Part shown: piece after piece, positions 45,837-57,186 of the stretch | Layout of the letters: the number at the start of each line of letters is the position of its first letter | Position numbering within the stretch: position 1 is the stretch's first letter | From: Corythucha ciliata | Lineage: Eukaryota; Arthropoda; Insecta; Hemiptera; Tingidae | Assembly (NCBI GenBank): GCA_038030265.1 | Contig: CM075939.1 | Coordinates: 37,987,253 to 38,051,252 of the forward strand | Length of the DNA: 64,000 nt | Reading direction: 5' to 3' | Translations under genes and position numbers: made by a program | Notes under the pieces: generated by a model | The model's database searches: none | The model's input: only the letters and a program-made list of their open reading frames with translations | What the model was told of the DNA's origin: nothing

Positions 45837-48216
45837 GTACACTCACAATCATAATTAAATTTTAAGAATCGTAAAATTCCTTCAGTCGAATTATAATAAT
45901 CTCGGCACCTGTATGAATGAATCGTGCTTCGCGTCTTTTAGGCACACATATAAATAATAGGTCGGTGATTCCCTGGCATTTCGTATAATAGCGTCACACT
46001 AATTTCATCCTTCACCATGGGTTGTATAATCGTCACAGTAAAGGAAAAGTTCGTGGTGGGTCAGTTGCGGGGCTTCTTCTCTTCCCAGCGTCTTTCCAAT
46101 TCCTTCGAATCCCCTTATCGAATATTTACCAAGAATCATACACAAAAACGTCTGGCTTCCTCCAGTAACATGGTGGGGGGGGGGTCAGTTTGGAGAGGGC
46201 CGAGGGGAAAGATATTAAATTATTCTCGGAGCTCGGCTTTTTTGGGGGGCCCTATTGCAGTGAGAGAGAAAAAAATTCTCCGATCGTGAACGAAGTGCAA
46301 GTATTATGTTCGTTAAAATGTATATTTTAATGCTCGGTTCCGCTTTTTTCAGAATCTCAGAGATTAAAAATTCAAGTTGGGCAGACGTTTTGTACGAGAG
46401 TGACGCTTAATGATTGGCAATGACACAATCATTCAAAGTAGAAACGTGTACCTACCTTCCTACTTAATACGCTTTTTTCCTTCTTTATTTTTTGTAATGA
46501 TGCTGACTGAAGTTACGCTGATGAAAGCAAAAAACAGAACGTTCATTAATAAAATCGCATTAGTCGTCAAAATAAATAGCAACGCTGCAATTAAATCAAG
46601 GCCACCCTACCCGGAGTATATGCCTGCCACATTCATCATGCGTTTAATTACGATCATCCCCTCTTCGTCCCGTCATCCGCCTTCGCTAAAAATATATTTA
46701 TGCGTTAAAAATAAATTTTTAAAAAATGTAGTGCCCTTCAGCAGGTTTGTTATCAGTTTAATATCCTGGTCAACTGAAAATTTAAAATTCCATTAAGACC
46801 CCTTTTCAACCTTTCGTCATCTGTTTCTTCAGTGACGAGATGGAATTTTTAATTTACCTTCTCCGAAGCTCTCTCTCGAAACACCAACACTACCCCAAAT
46901 GGAGGGTAGAGCTTGGTAAAGGTAGAAAATATTTCGAATATTGCGTCGCGTAATGTTTGTCTTTGTGGTGTGAGGTGCAGAGGATTAGGGGGAGAGGTGG
47001 GAAGACCGAGAAAAAATAATTATAAATCCTATAATCTTTTTCTTTTTTCTTTTTGAACAACAAAATTTGCCTCACCTGTTGTTTTCTTTTCCATGGTTCA
47101 ATCAATTTAGAATTCGCGGGAGTTTCCCATTTTTAATTAACGGCTTCGAAGGAAAATACTGCCGAGAGAGTGGACGGAGAGGTCATCAAGGCTCACTTCT
47201 ACCTGTGTATACGTTGTTTACTTTTAGCTACCCATGCCCATTCATTTTGCCTGCGCTGAACAAAGCTCTCTTTGTCCGACGTAACGCGAAACAAAAAAAA
47301 AAAAAAAATACAATGCATACGTGCCGCAGGTATGTACAAAGGAAACACATGAACATCACCGAAATGCGCGGGATGAATAGTTTTAGCTGAATTTCTTATG
47401 CGACAAGGTGGTGAATCAAGGCGAGTGAATCAATCCCCAGTGATTGATGAGATATTGCACAATACAAAACAGAACCGAAACTGCGTTTTCATTCAGGTTC
47501 TCGGCGTTTCTCTTTTTCACTTAGTGCGGTTTCTGGTGTTATAACCCACGAAACGCAATTGATAGCTTCAAGAAAGCTGCTCTAGAAGCTGAACAACAAA
47601 CGCTCTTGTTTCCTTGTGGAATTATAGTATAACGGTTTTCCATATAGTGAAAAAAAAGTTTACACCTTCCGATAGCTACGTAACCGATCCGTCTCTTTCG
47701 TGATAAATGCGATGACAGTAAATGTCTTCCTTTTAGACTTGCCTGCTTTGCTTTGAAGTCAGACGTAGTTGGCACTGGACTCCTCAATTCCTTAAAGATT
47801 GACTAATGAATATGTTCACTGTTCAAGAGGCTTGGAAACCACAAGATAGAAACAGGGAACAATAAAAAAAAACACGAAGCGCCTGACTATATGGAATACT
47901 ATAACAAAAACAATATACTCTTTCACACAAACTCCAAACTCCCTAAGTCCTCATGGTTAATCCTTCTTGGCTACAAACCTCTACGTTTTCTGTCTCGACT
48001 CTTCGTTCAACGCCTGCCAGTCAGCTCTCAAGAATATTTGACTCGTCAAAGCGTACATACGATAAAAACTTGAGCCACTCAGCTCAAGAATCGCCTGACC
48101 TTGAATTCTTCGGAAAGTTGACTCACTACTGCTCACTTATTCTTAATTCTCACTCTTTTTACTGATCGGCGAGGGTGGTCTGCTCCATTGCAGAAATGCC
48201 TGACAGCATGAAGCTA
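45837..48216. other. No gene recognised
   Basis: The largest frames are 128 codons (46410-46796, +) and 107 codons (47067-47390, +). Neither has a recognisable domain, and both contain AT-rich or low-complexity stretches. An A-run sits at 47294-47309. Confidence 0.4.
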
Positions 48217-48501
48217 TAAACTTCGCACATAAATTTTGGCTCCATTTCTGCACCAATATTTGATTTCAAAGTCTAATTTTAGTCTTCGGGATGTTCAACG
48301 GTGACGTTAGATCTTGCTTTTTCAAATTTTATCCCTAAAATAACCCCAATGCAATTTGGAATTCGAATGTGTTTTAAGGTATTGTCAGGGATAAAAGTTG
48401 GAAAAGCAAGATCTAACTTCACTGTAGAACTTCGTAAAGATTAAAATTAGACTTTGAAATCGAATATTGATGCATAAATGGAGCCATATGTGCGAAGTTT
48501 A
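48217..48501. mobile_element. Palindromic MITE / fold-back element
   Basis: The ends are taaacttcgcacat and atgtgcgaagttta. The arms (about 48217-48336 and 48387-48501) are inverted copies of each other with about 85-90% identity (aagcaagatctaac, gactttgaaat, aaaattaga all pair). The centre contains agggataaaa on both sides of a ~50-base spacer. No ORF and no hammerhead core. The ends do not match a superfamily I know. Confidence 0.65.
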
Positions 48502-48639
48502 GGCAAGGGGTGACCGGGAAGGGGTCGAGGAAACCCGCCAGAAACCCAACCCCCCTCTAAACAGTTCCAGAACGTTAAAGTTATAGTTGTTCATTTAGTA
48601 CTGTTAAATATAATATGTATATGAATGCTGTCTGGGCTG

Positions 48640-49170
48640 GCTTGTCTGGGATCCGCCGAATTGTCGAGCTTTTAAAAAAAAATCCGAAATGTTTGGATCT
48701 GAATTTAAGATTGGAAAGTCTGCTGAAATTGAGACGTGAAACTCGCAATATCGGGATTATTCAGCTAAAAAACTCCATTTTTGCGCAGATAGCTGCTCTC
48801 AAAATGAACGCCAATTTTACGGCTAGATTCGTCAAAAATCTTGGCCACTAAGACCCGGGCTCCACGGTCACTGTAGGAAAACGATCCTATAAACTCGAAA
48901 TTTCGCAAAAATAAATACCAAAACTGGCAATTTTACGGGGATAAATACCAACAATCGAACTCGAAACCAGCAATTCCGCAGATTTTTAGCCTCCAGTGAT
49001 GTATAATCTCAGGCTATATTTGTCAGGTTTTGGGTGCTGTCTCAGCTGGCACCGCGTAACAAAACGCAACAGAAACCTTCAATTTCCCGAAAGCTAAGGC
49101 GAAAAACTTGCAATTTGCACAATATTCAGACCCGAAACATACAGTTTGCAGATATTTAGCTTTTTTTTCT
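48640..49170 (+). repeat. Degenerate repeat block, family A
   Basis: Contains 'ctcaaaactggcaattttacgggg', 'ccagcaattccgcagatttttagcctcc', 'gtcaggttttgggtgctgtc', 'cttgcaatttgcacaatattcagacccgaaac'. A further copy of the family seen at 1240, 31985 and 33200. Confidence 0.6.
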
Positions 49171-50325
49171 CTCAACTGACCATGTTGTTTTCTCTGTCTT
49201 TAGCGGACACCCGTGGTTACCCGTGGAGGACCATCCCTTTCGCATTACTAAAAATGGTACACCACTGGGCACATCATTTGCCATAAAAATGACTATTTCG
49301 ATATCACTTGTATGGATTTCGCTTTGATTCTCAGATTATGATACGATAAGTTTTTTTTTTAGCTGACTTAAAGTTGCGCTGATGATTTAAGTGTGATGTT
49401 GCAGTTCATTCAAAAGTAAAACCCCTCTTCCTTGAAACCCTCGACCATCAACGTGCTACAGGTATACTACGCGAGCTTCTATCCCATCTAACGGTTTTCG
49501 TAATTTATGTTCCTTGCCCTCTTACCCTCTCACACCCACTCACTCACTCTCACACACTCTCTCTCTCTCTGACACCCTCTTCATATCACCACTCTTATAA
49601 GCTATGCGAGAATGCGTAAGACTTCGGCCTTTATATTCCTAAACACGTAAATGTATTACCATTTTACGTTCCGCTTGTACTTTGAATATTAATCAAGTTG
49701 TACAGCGGGGTGTATTGTTGATGAGAGGTTACAGAAATGTTTCACCGAAGCAACAATTTCACCATGCTCACTTCAAACCCTATACCTTCACTTTAAACCA
49801 TCGCTACCCTTAAAATGTTGAAGGAGGAAATTCAAACTTTGATGTTTCGGGTATCCCCCCCCCACCCTTTTTTATAGTTCACTTAGGTAAAAGCTACTTA
49901 CTGGATAATTTTATAGTTAAAATCTCATGATGGGAGAGAGAGAGGGGGTGTGTCCATTTCATGCAACGAACAAATAAAGGTGCGAGGAGCACGATTACAA
50001 TCAAAGGCATCCTTCCGAAATGGATTAGGTTGCTGACTCTCTATCCTCACTATCTTCTATCAATTTACTTTAGTCACGTAAAGCGAGCGAGATATTTAAT
50101 GAATGAATTACTTAGCTTACTACGAATGAACAAATTACCTTTTTCTCCGGAGAAACGGTGGGTTTCGCTTCTTTCGAGATTTAATCGCTAATTTAATTAT
50201 TCAATTCTATTATAATTAACCTCTTGCCTGGTAGCTAGGAATCAATCAAAAACGGAAATCCTACCAACCTTTCTTTTACTGGGTTGTTATTGATCGACTG
50301 AAAAGTTTCAAAACAAATACAAAAG
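49171..50325. other. No gene recognised; (CT)n microsatellite
   Basis: A CT/CA-rich simple tract lies at 49528-49572 and a GA tract at 49931-49946. Nothing else is recognised before the cuticle-like gene. Confidence 0.45.
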
Positions 50326-50331
50326 TTTATT
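50326..50331 (-). terminator. Polyadenylation signal of the cuticle-like gene
   Basis: AATAAA on the minus strand, about 118 bases after the stop codon. It is the first such hexamer downstream and is followed by a T-rich stretch. Confidence 0.65.
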
Positions 50332-50448
50332 TCACAGCAAATATACAAACTGGTTTTAAACACATTCGTTCGCGCATAAAAGTTATTTGACAAAGAAAAG
50401 AATCGCTTTTATATCTCGCCGGGCTCCCTCTTTTCAACACTCAGTGGC

Positions 50449-51283
50449 TCAGTGGTGATGAGAGAAGGACTGGTATTTGAAGTCAGAAAATCCGTGGTGA
50501 TCAAATCCGGAGAAATCGTGATGATCGTCGACGACCACCGGTACAGGTTTGTTGACGATATAGGGCTGTGGGTATGGGACGGGAACGTGTTTTTCAACCG
50601 TCACAGGGTAGGGCTGTGGTACGTGAACGGGATAGGGTTTGGCGACGGGTACTTTGACCGGAACTTTGACTGGAACTGGGTATGGTTTGTCGATATGGAC
50701 GGGGTAGGGTTTATCGATGGGTACAAGATAGGGTTTGGGAACGTGAACCGGGTAGGGTCGGTCAACTGGCACGGGGACTGGAACTTTGACGGGAACGGGT
50801 ACGTGTTTCTCGACTGTGACAGGGTACGGCTGGGGCACGGGTACGGGCACCTATTTATAAAAATAAAATAAAAAGCTTTATTAATTCGCATTCACCAGTA
50901 ATAAAATTCACATAAAACACTCATTAAAACGTATTTTATATACCTGCTTGTTGATCGTTATAGATGAGATGTGACCTCCGTCAAAGCCACCACTTAGTCC
51001 ATGTCCAAGACTGTAATCGTCGAACGACCCCAACTCGTAGCCACCGTGGCTGCCGTATCCGCCACCGTAGCCATAGCCTAAATCAAAGAGACCCCTTTTC
51101 TCCTGCGTTTTCTTTCCATCCTTGGAGTCATCCTTCTTTTTTAATTCACCGGCGAGAACTCCAGTCGCCAAGAACAAAATCCCAACTATCTGTTATAAAT
51201 TTATCGAAAATTCAAGTTCAACTTTAGTACAATAAAAACAAAAAACAAACAAGAACCGCCTAATTCCATACCTTAAGACTCAT
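50449..51283 (-). CDS. Secreted PVPV/PYPV-repeat cuticle-like protein (219 aa, three exons)
   Basis: Exons are 51272-51283, 50944-51189 and 50449-50850, with GT-AG introns of 82 and 93 nt, both in phase 0. The tiny first exon (four codons) completing the signal peptide in exon 2 is a common layout for arthropod cuticle genes. Residues 1-18 (MSLKIVGILFLATGVLAG) are a signal peptide. A charged stretch ends in EKR at 34-36, a possible furin-type site. Residues 37-80 are Gly/Tyr-rich (GYGYGGGYGSHGGYELG). Exon 3 is a run of Pro-Val/Pro-Tyr repeats with Lys/His spacers (PYPVTVEKHVPVP occurs twice), and the last 25 residues are His/Phe/Ser-rich. Such proteins are secreted by epidermal cells and thought to sit in cuticle or other extracellular matrix; the exact role is not known. 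The frame is intact, with TATA box and poly(A) signal in place. Confidence 0.85.
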
Positions 51284-51335
51284 ATTGATTCACAAATCAC
51301 AATCTTACTTGTGCCAAAAGATTCACGTTCCCCAT

Positions 51336-51343
51336 TTTATATA
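51336..51343 (-). promoter_or_regulatory. TATA box of the cuticle-like gene
   Basis: TATATAAA on the minus strand, 53 bases upstream of the ATG. With transcription starting about 30 bases downstream, the 5' UTR would be roughly 25-30 nt, typical of short-leader cuticle genes. Confidence 0.6.
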
Positions 51344-51345
51344 CC

Positions 51346-52379
51346 GAGAGTCTTGGAAGAAAAACTCCCGAGGGAGAGGGTCAAGTTGCTCAATATGAAG
51401 CTTGTATGGGCTTTACGCTCCCATGGGAAAGAGAGCTTATCCTCAGCGATTCAAAAGAACGAAAAAAAAAAAAAAGTGTATTCCCTGGAAACCCCCCATT
51501 CCATCTCAAAAGAGATGTGTACACGCTATCAATGTCCAACCCCCGCCCACCTTTCCAGTTCCTCGTCAGGAGACCGAGGCTCTTGAGAATTATTGAGACA
51601 TAACTACACACAAGTGTGGTTGTAATATATTTTTCGGGGACATCCCGCCGGGAAACAGTCCTGATTTCTGTGTGAAACACCACTTTTTTTTCTTTTTTTT
51701 ATGTTAACATGGAGAAAACTAGTTCATCTGGAAGATAAAAGCATTGTATAATAACATTCATAATTCCTCTGAATTAATTTGTAATAAATTCTAATTATAA
51801 TAATGATATTGTTTCTAAAATGAATTACTCATTTTTCACTGATGTTGCTAAGCGTTATGAAAGTGAAAATAAGCTATGTAATTAAACTGAAGTTGCAACT
51901 CCCCCACCCCCAACTCCATAATTCACAAGCCAGGGTAACAAAAACCACTCGTCATTCATGGGCTTTTGTTTTACAATCGGATTGTTTTACCATTGCGGTT
52001 GCCATTCCACCACGGCCCCTCATTACTATTTGATAAGTCGCATGGCCATGGCATAAAAATAATTTTAAAAAAGTGAAGCGAGTTTGGGTGTCACGGTCAG
52101 CAAACGACAGTTTACAGTCGACCATGTGATTATTGAGTGGTTATAGTGGTTACATGAGTCAGCTATATTCCAGTAGTATGCCACCCCCTCCCAGTGAAAT
52201 ATAATAATTTTTGGACAAATACACAATTATTTATGTTGGTATACCAAAACCATACCGCAGCTGCCCACCGTTCTTCAAGTCGTCTTTGTTAGAAATGAGC
52301 TGCAATCGGAAAATGTCAATTTGACCCTTCAAACTGACTGATTAGCATTAAGGCTGAACATTTCGCCCTCAAAAAAAGA
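51346..52379. other. No gene recognised (upstream region of the cuticle-like gene)
   Basis: Overlapping frames of 64-97 codons on both strands at 51310-51680 show no domain. This is the likely upstream regulatory region of the minus-strand gene, but I cannot point to specific sites other than the TATA box. Confidence 0.4.
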
Positions 52380-52735
52380 AAATTATATTGAAATTTCTCT
52401 AAAAAAACCAGATATTTCACAGCAGAAACGGTCATTATTGATGCAATGCCGCTTCTCAGCTAAAGTTGAGGAATCGCCAATTCTGGTTAAAATTTAATAC
52501 GCTTCCTAAATTTAATCGTGCTTACTGGAGGCAACTTCGTAGCTAACATATAAAAAAAGTGCTAATTCATGGCTGTGAAAGTGAAAAAAAATCGTTAAAA
52601 ACTAAGAAAAAATACTAATTCAACGCTAATAGTGAAAAAATCACCGATTCGCAGCTAAAACTGTGAAAAATGCAAATTTGCGGATAAAATCGCTAATTCA
52701 CAGCTAAAAATTGAGGAAAAACTTTTCATTTCACC
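52380..52735 (-). repeat. Degenerate minisatellite, family B, reversed orientation
   Basis: Read on the minus strand: 'cctcaatttttagctgtgaattagcgatttt', 'cacagttttagctgcgaatcggtgattttttc', 'tttcacagccatgaattagcactttttt'. These are the same words as at 32531-33125, on the opposite strand and 20 kb away. Confidence 0.7.
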
Positions 52736-52744
52736 TGCCGTTCT

Positions 52745-54100
52745 CAGGTAGAATTGAGAGACAAACGTGCCCTAAGCAAAAACGTGATCCCAACTCTGCA
52801 TATCGAGGAAATGCCTGAACAGGCGCTCCTTACAGGCAGAAAACGTCTGAAGCTCCCGAATAACCCGACGGCACTGAGTTTCGGAGCAGGACCCCCCCCC
52901 CCCCCAACAGCGAACGAGCCTCTTAGAGCCGAGGTGCGATGCACCGGTACAACCAGATCACTCAAATTACCTCTGGTCACTCTCACTGAAACCTTTTTAT
53001 GTTAAACTCAAACATCTCGATGAGATACGACGGGCGCTTAGTCTGAAAAAGTTTGTACAAGCAATGTACCATCAAGTACATCCGCCTGTATTTCGACTGG
53101 AGCCAACCCAAATCCTCATAGTAAGGTGAGACATGAACATCCCGCGGCAGGTCATAAATAAACCGAATCTCAGCGTTCACATCACGGCAGAGTTTGACAT
53201 CCAACTCCGAGGACGGGCCCGAATAAACCAAACAAGCGTAATCGAAAGTAGGAAAGACTAACGACCTAATCAACGTCTTTCTAACATTAATTGGCAGGGC
53301 ATCACGCACTGCAGAGAGGCTCCCTAACGTCCTAAATACCCCACAACAAATCTTAGACAATTGCCCATCCCAAGCCAAGGCCGAGTCCAAGGGGAGTAAC
53401 GCTATCACTCCACAGTACACGCTCCGAACCACACTGGGCATCCCCGACTCCTTCAGCCGTTTCACAAAAACTCTCGAACCCAGTAGAATGGATTGCGTTT
53501 TCCTCGCATTTATTGCAAGAGAGTTTGCCTCGGCCCAACCCGATATCCGCATTTACCAGTGAAATCGCCCACTCAATGTCCTCAGGGCTAAAATAAAAAT
53601 CTTTACATCAACCGAGTAAATGTGGTACGAGCACCCATTGATAACTCTCCCAACGTCAGAAGCCGCAATGAAGAAGATGGTCGGGCCGAGCACCGAGCCC
53701 TGAGGAACCCCCTCAGCACCACGACTTCACCGAGGAAACATCCCCAGTACAGGAGTCAACAACAATTTGGGATCTTCCCGTAAGATACGACACAAACCAC
53801 GCCAGGACAACTTCGAGAACCTCATTGAGGCCAGCTTCTCAATGATTCTCAAATGGTCAACCCGGTCAAAAGGCCTGGTTGAAGTCAATCAGGACGGTGT
53901 TCCGTCCCCATCATCCACCGCCCTCAGGACATCTTGTTTGACTTATAATAGTGCTGTCTGAGTACTGCATAACCCTTTCGAAATCCTGACTGCTCTGGAT
54001 CCACCAAGCCGCTGGCCTCGAGGTGGCGAGAAAGCTGGTTAAAAACCTGCATAAGATCACGAGGGGGCGTCCGGGACGGAAACTCACGGATAGTCTGAAG
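52745..54100 (-). pseudogene. CR1-type LINE reverse transcriptase fragment
   Basis: On the minus strand, broken frames give DPEQSGFRKGY (about 54000), then EGVPQGSVLGPTIFF. In place of the catalytic box YADD there is YSVDVKIF (53607-53627). The open frame 52983-53552 continues with WAEANSLAINARKTQ, LVFPTFDYACLVYSG and HVSPYYEDLGWL, the C-terminal region of CR1 reverse transcriptases. After a stop, LSDLVVPVHRTSALRGSF gives the last conserved block ('l.iP..rt.....SF'). Multiple frameshifts and the lost aspartate mark it as dead. Confidence 0.75.
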
Positions 54101-54183
54101 CTAAATCAAACTGCGAAAAGTCCGCCTCGAAAAATCCGAAATAGCCGAACAATCGGAAATTCCGATAAGGTAAATGGCGAAGA

Positions 54184-54219
54184 GAGTGTGTGGTGTGTGT
54201 GTGGGAGAGAGAGAGAGTT
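54184..54219. repeat. (TG)n/(GA)n microsatellite
   Basis: gtgtgtggtgtgtgtgtggg followed by agagagagagag. It sits at the 3' boundary of the next CR1 fragment and may be its simple-sequence tail (CT/CA on the minus strand). Confidence 0.8.
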
Positions 54220-54239
54220 TATTGCACACATCAGATTCA

Positions 54240-55845
54240 GATAATTTACAAACTATACAATCCATCAAAGACTGTTTAATACACTGATTAATAGACTTGT
54301 TTTACAATATTTACAATTTTAAATCAAGCAAATGTTGCTGTGGAGCCTAAGGCTCCCTGGAGCGAACACAAATTGAACCGCGTAAACTTTATAACATAAC
54401 CCGCGAACCCCTTGATGGGTGGATCCGAAAGGCCTCCTCCACACCCCAAGACTCCAAAGCGACTCCCAGCATATTTTCACCTGTATACTGCCACAAATTT
54501 CGAGCACATTCGATCGCCTCTCGTGATCGAAGCGGTTGAGAGTTGCCTCTAGAGAAGAAACCCTTTTTTCGAGCTCTTCATTACGGTCGTGTAACTTGTT
54601 CTTCTGTTCATCTTATTCACAAGGGAAACCAGAGAGGGGAGATATATATAGATATAAGGCTTCCAGGGTACAAGTTTGAGATCAACTGCATACAAATGAT
54701 ACTTCGAATGTCTAATACTCAAAGGAATATTTGATTCATACAAGGAGAACAGCAATGGTCCCAAAACCGATCCCTGAGGGCAACCACTAGTCACCAGCAA
54801 AAAGGATGATAAAGAACGGTCAGAAGGGGATAAAACGGCCTGCCTGCATCCAACCAAGTAAGACAGGAACCACAATTAAATACTTCGGGATGTTCGCGAG
54901 TTTAATCACTAGCCTCCCATGATTGGCTCAGTCAAACGCCCTGTTAAAGTCCAGCTGTACCAATGCCGCTACTTTTATACACATTGACTGCCTGAACTAT
55001 ATCAGAAGTCATTTTGAGGAGTGCCGTACCAGTTCCGTGATCCGCCTGAAATCCACTCTAGTAACGATAAAATCAGGTCCATAGCATTTAAAAATGGGTT
55101 CATTTGATCGTACACACAATTCTCTAGGTTCTTGGCCAAACCACAGAGCAGAGAGATTGGTCGGAAGTCCGTAACGCAGAACAGTTTTGTATTCTTAGGC
55201 AGAGGCAACATCAATGTGGACTTCCACGGTTGGGGGAACACGGACAGTTGTAACGATCGATTGAATATGTGGACGAGCGGCTCTACAATAAATGGCAGAC
55301 ACGTAGAATGAATTTTCGACGAAGAAAAAATGAACTAAAAAGGAACAGTAACAAAATAAATGGCGACGGTTTGCAACTGTCTTTTATAAAGGACAGTTGC
55401 AAAGCGTCGCATCAGAACTAATTCGCGTTACGGCCGAAATAACGTCGTCGCGAGAAAAGTCTGCGAAGTAGAATTTACTGTCGTCAAATGTGATGGAATC
55501 GACTACAATGCTTGCCTCAGAGACTGAGCCCACTGAACTAAATCCAGATGCAACAAAATGCTCATTTAGCGACGAAATCGAACATGGGAGCGGTCTATTC
55601 GCGTTGTCTGACTTTCCACCAACGCACTGAGATACCGCCAAGTGTCCTGAGTCCCCGTAGATCAAAAAAATACCTACGTCTACTCCTTTTTATGGCCTGG
55701 TTTACCTCGTTCCTATAAATCTCACGTATTTATCCCTCACTAGTACATTTCTATTCCTCTTGAAAAAGTTCGCAGTCTTTCCATGTGCATAATTTTGCTT
55801 TTCAACTCAGAAATGATCCACGGAGTCGGGTACTTCCTACTCATT
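54240..55845 (-). pseudogene. Second CR1-type LINE reverse transcriptase fragment
   Basis: Minus strand, in order: YPTPWIISELKSKI (about 55820), SLNEHFVASG and DDVISAVTRISSDAT (55384-55665), then PQPWKSTLMLPLPKN, DFRPISLLCGLAKNLEN (55002-55241), GCPQGSVLGPLLF, and YAVDLKLV where YADD is expected (54690 region). The N-terminal endonuclease is absent and the thumb is lost after 54550. Domain order and wording match CR1, and it resembles the neighbouring fragment at 52745-54100. Numerous stops; not functional. Confidence 0.75.
55303..55356 (+). repeat. 54-bp direct repeat, copy 1
   Basis: gtagaatgaattttcgacga... to ...aggaacagtaacaaaa, matching 55959-56014 with two differences. It lies inside the second CR1 fragment and interrupts its frame. 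Confidence 0.8.
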
Positions 55846-55958
55846 CAAACAAAAACTACTCAAACAAATGAAATTATGCAAAACGGAATCATATAGACCT
55901 GCAAAAGTTGATGTCTATCCTGACAAAAGTAATGAAAAGGTCAAAACCAGCGTCATAA

Positions 55959-56014
55959 GTAGAATGAATTTTCGACGAAGAAAGTAATGAACTAAAAAGG
56001 AACAGTAACAAAAA
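55959..56014 (+). repeat. 54-bp direct repeat, copy 2
   Basis: Matches 55303-55356. It lies just upstream of the CR1 fragment. The pair is 656 bases apart. Confidence 0.8.
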
Positions 56015-57144
56015 CACGTAAGTCCTCAAACATTTCAAAAACCCCCTCAGAGTGAATGTAAAAATGAAATATAGAAACCAAATCATAGAAATAGAAGAAG
56101 ATCACAATCCACGCGTCTTACTTTTGAGAAATGTTTGCGAAATTAAGAGCATAAACTCTTAATTTCTCTTAAACTAAAAAACTCTTAAACGCTTTGAGTT
56201 TAGGACCTGAAAAACAATAAGGCCTGATTTCATGCACCAACTTCTTAAACCACGATTACAATGTAACAGAACACTTATAACAGAATTCGTATGGGTCGTC
56301 ATTGGCAACTAATCGTGATCAACTTTAAACGAGATCAATTTTGTTGGTGAAAATGGGCCTAAGTTTTTTCCCGCTAAATCGCCAGCTGCGCAGAGCCATC
56401 CACCAGTGATGTTCTGTTGTTTCTAATTAGGTAATTTGGCTCTGGATGCTTTGGATACAGCGAAATAGACTGAATATCAAAGTAAATGGCTGCAGGTTTC
56501 ACCTTTGAAGCTGACTGGAGGACCATAAAAGACGAATTTACAGGGATCAAATTGAATATTCGGTCCACGAAGCCGGGGCGTCGGGCCCTCCGTTTAATTG
56601 AACCGGTACGCTAACATTTAACATTTCAAGGGTTTTAGCCTTGAATATTTCGATTCTTTAGAAATTCCAACATTTTCAGATGTGTTAATTGTAATCAGTG
56701 AACAGGACAGAACAACTTGTACCGCACTTATGGATGAAATCATTAATTCGAATGTTGAAAAACCGGACTATACGTGAAGCGGTTATGGGAAGAAGGATGG
56801 GAAAGGACGGGGAATTGTTGGAAAAGCAAATGAATGACCTTAACAATGGGAATACAATGGAGGGGGGGGGGTGAGAACGTTTAACTTTAATGCCTTTATT
56901 TTGCAACGTGATAATTGAAGAGGACCGGAGACATAATTTATAGGGCGCGAGTGCGGTTAGGTTTGTTTGTTGCTTTTGTGCCTCTCTTTTTTTTCCCCCA
57001 CGTTTGAAAACGAATGTGTATGTGTGCTGACAAAGAGTATAAATATGGAAAGTGATATTTTGAGCTAATTAGGGGACAAAAACGTCTTTCATTGATCTAG
57101 CTTTGTCATTTAACAATTTAATGTGATTTATTCTCTTGTTTCAG
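56015..57144. other. No gene recognised
   Basis: Short frames only. A G-run (56862-56870) is present and the right edge is a good splice-acceptor-like tract. Confidence 0.4.
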
Positions 57145-57186
57145 GTACGTTCGGGTGCTTCCAGGCTAGAAATGTTATTCAATGCG
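57145..57186 (+). other. Candidate 42-nt internal exon
   Basis: ttctcttgtttcag (acceptor) precedes and gcg|gtgagt (donor) follows 14 open codons (VRSGASRLEMLFNA). Both splice signals are strong, but no partner exons were identified. It could be a microexon of a long-intron gene or chance. Confidence 0.25.

Noticed and set aside
46410..46796. 128-codon plus-strand frame
   Set aside because: No recognised domain, splice sites or conservation evidence; AT-rich and flanked by no regulatory signals I can see.
50452..50891. 139-codon plus-strand and 96-codon alternative minus-strand frames over the cuticle-like gene
   Set aside because: Shadows of the Pro/Val repeat exon; the three-exon model explains the region completely.
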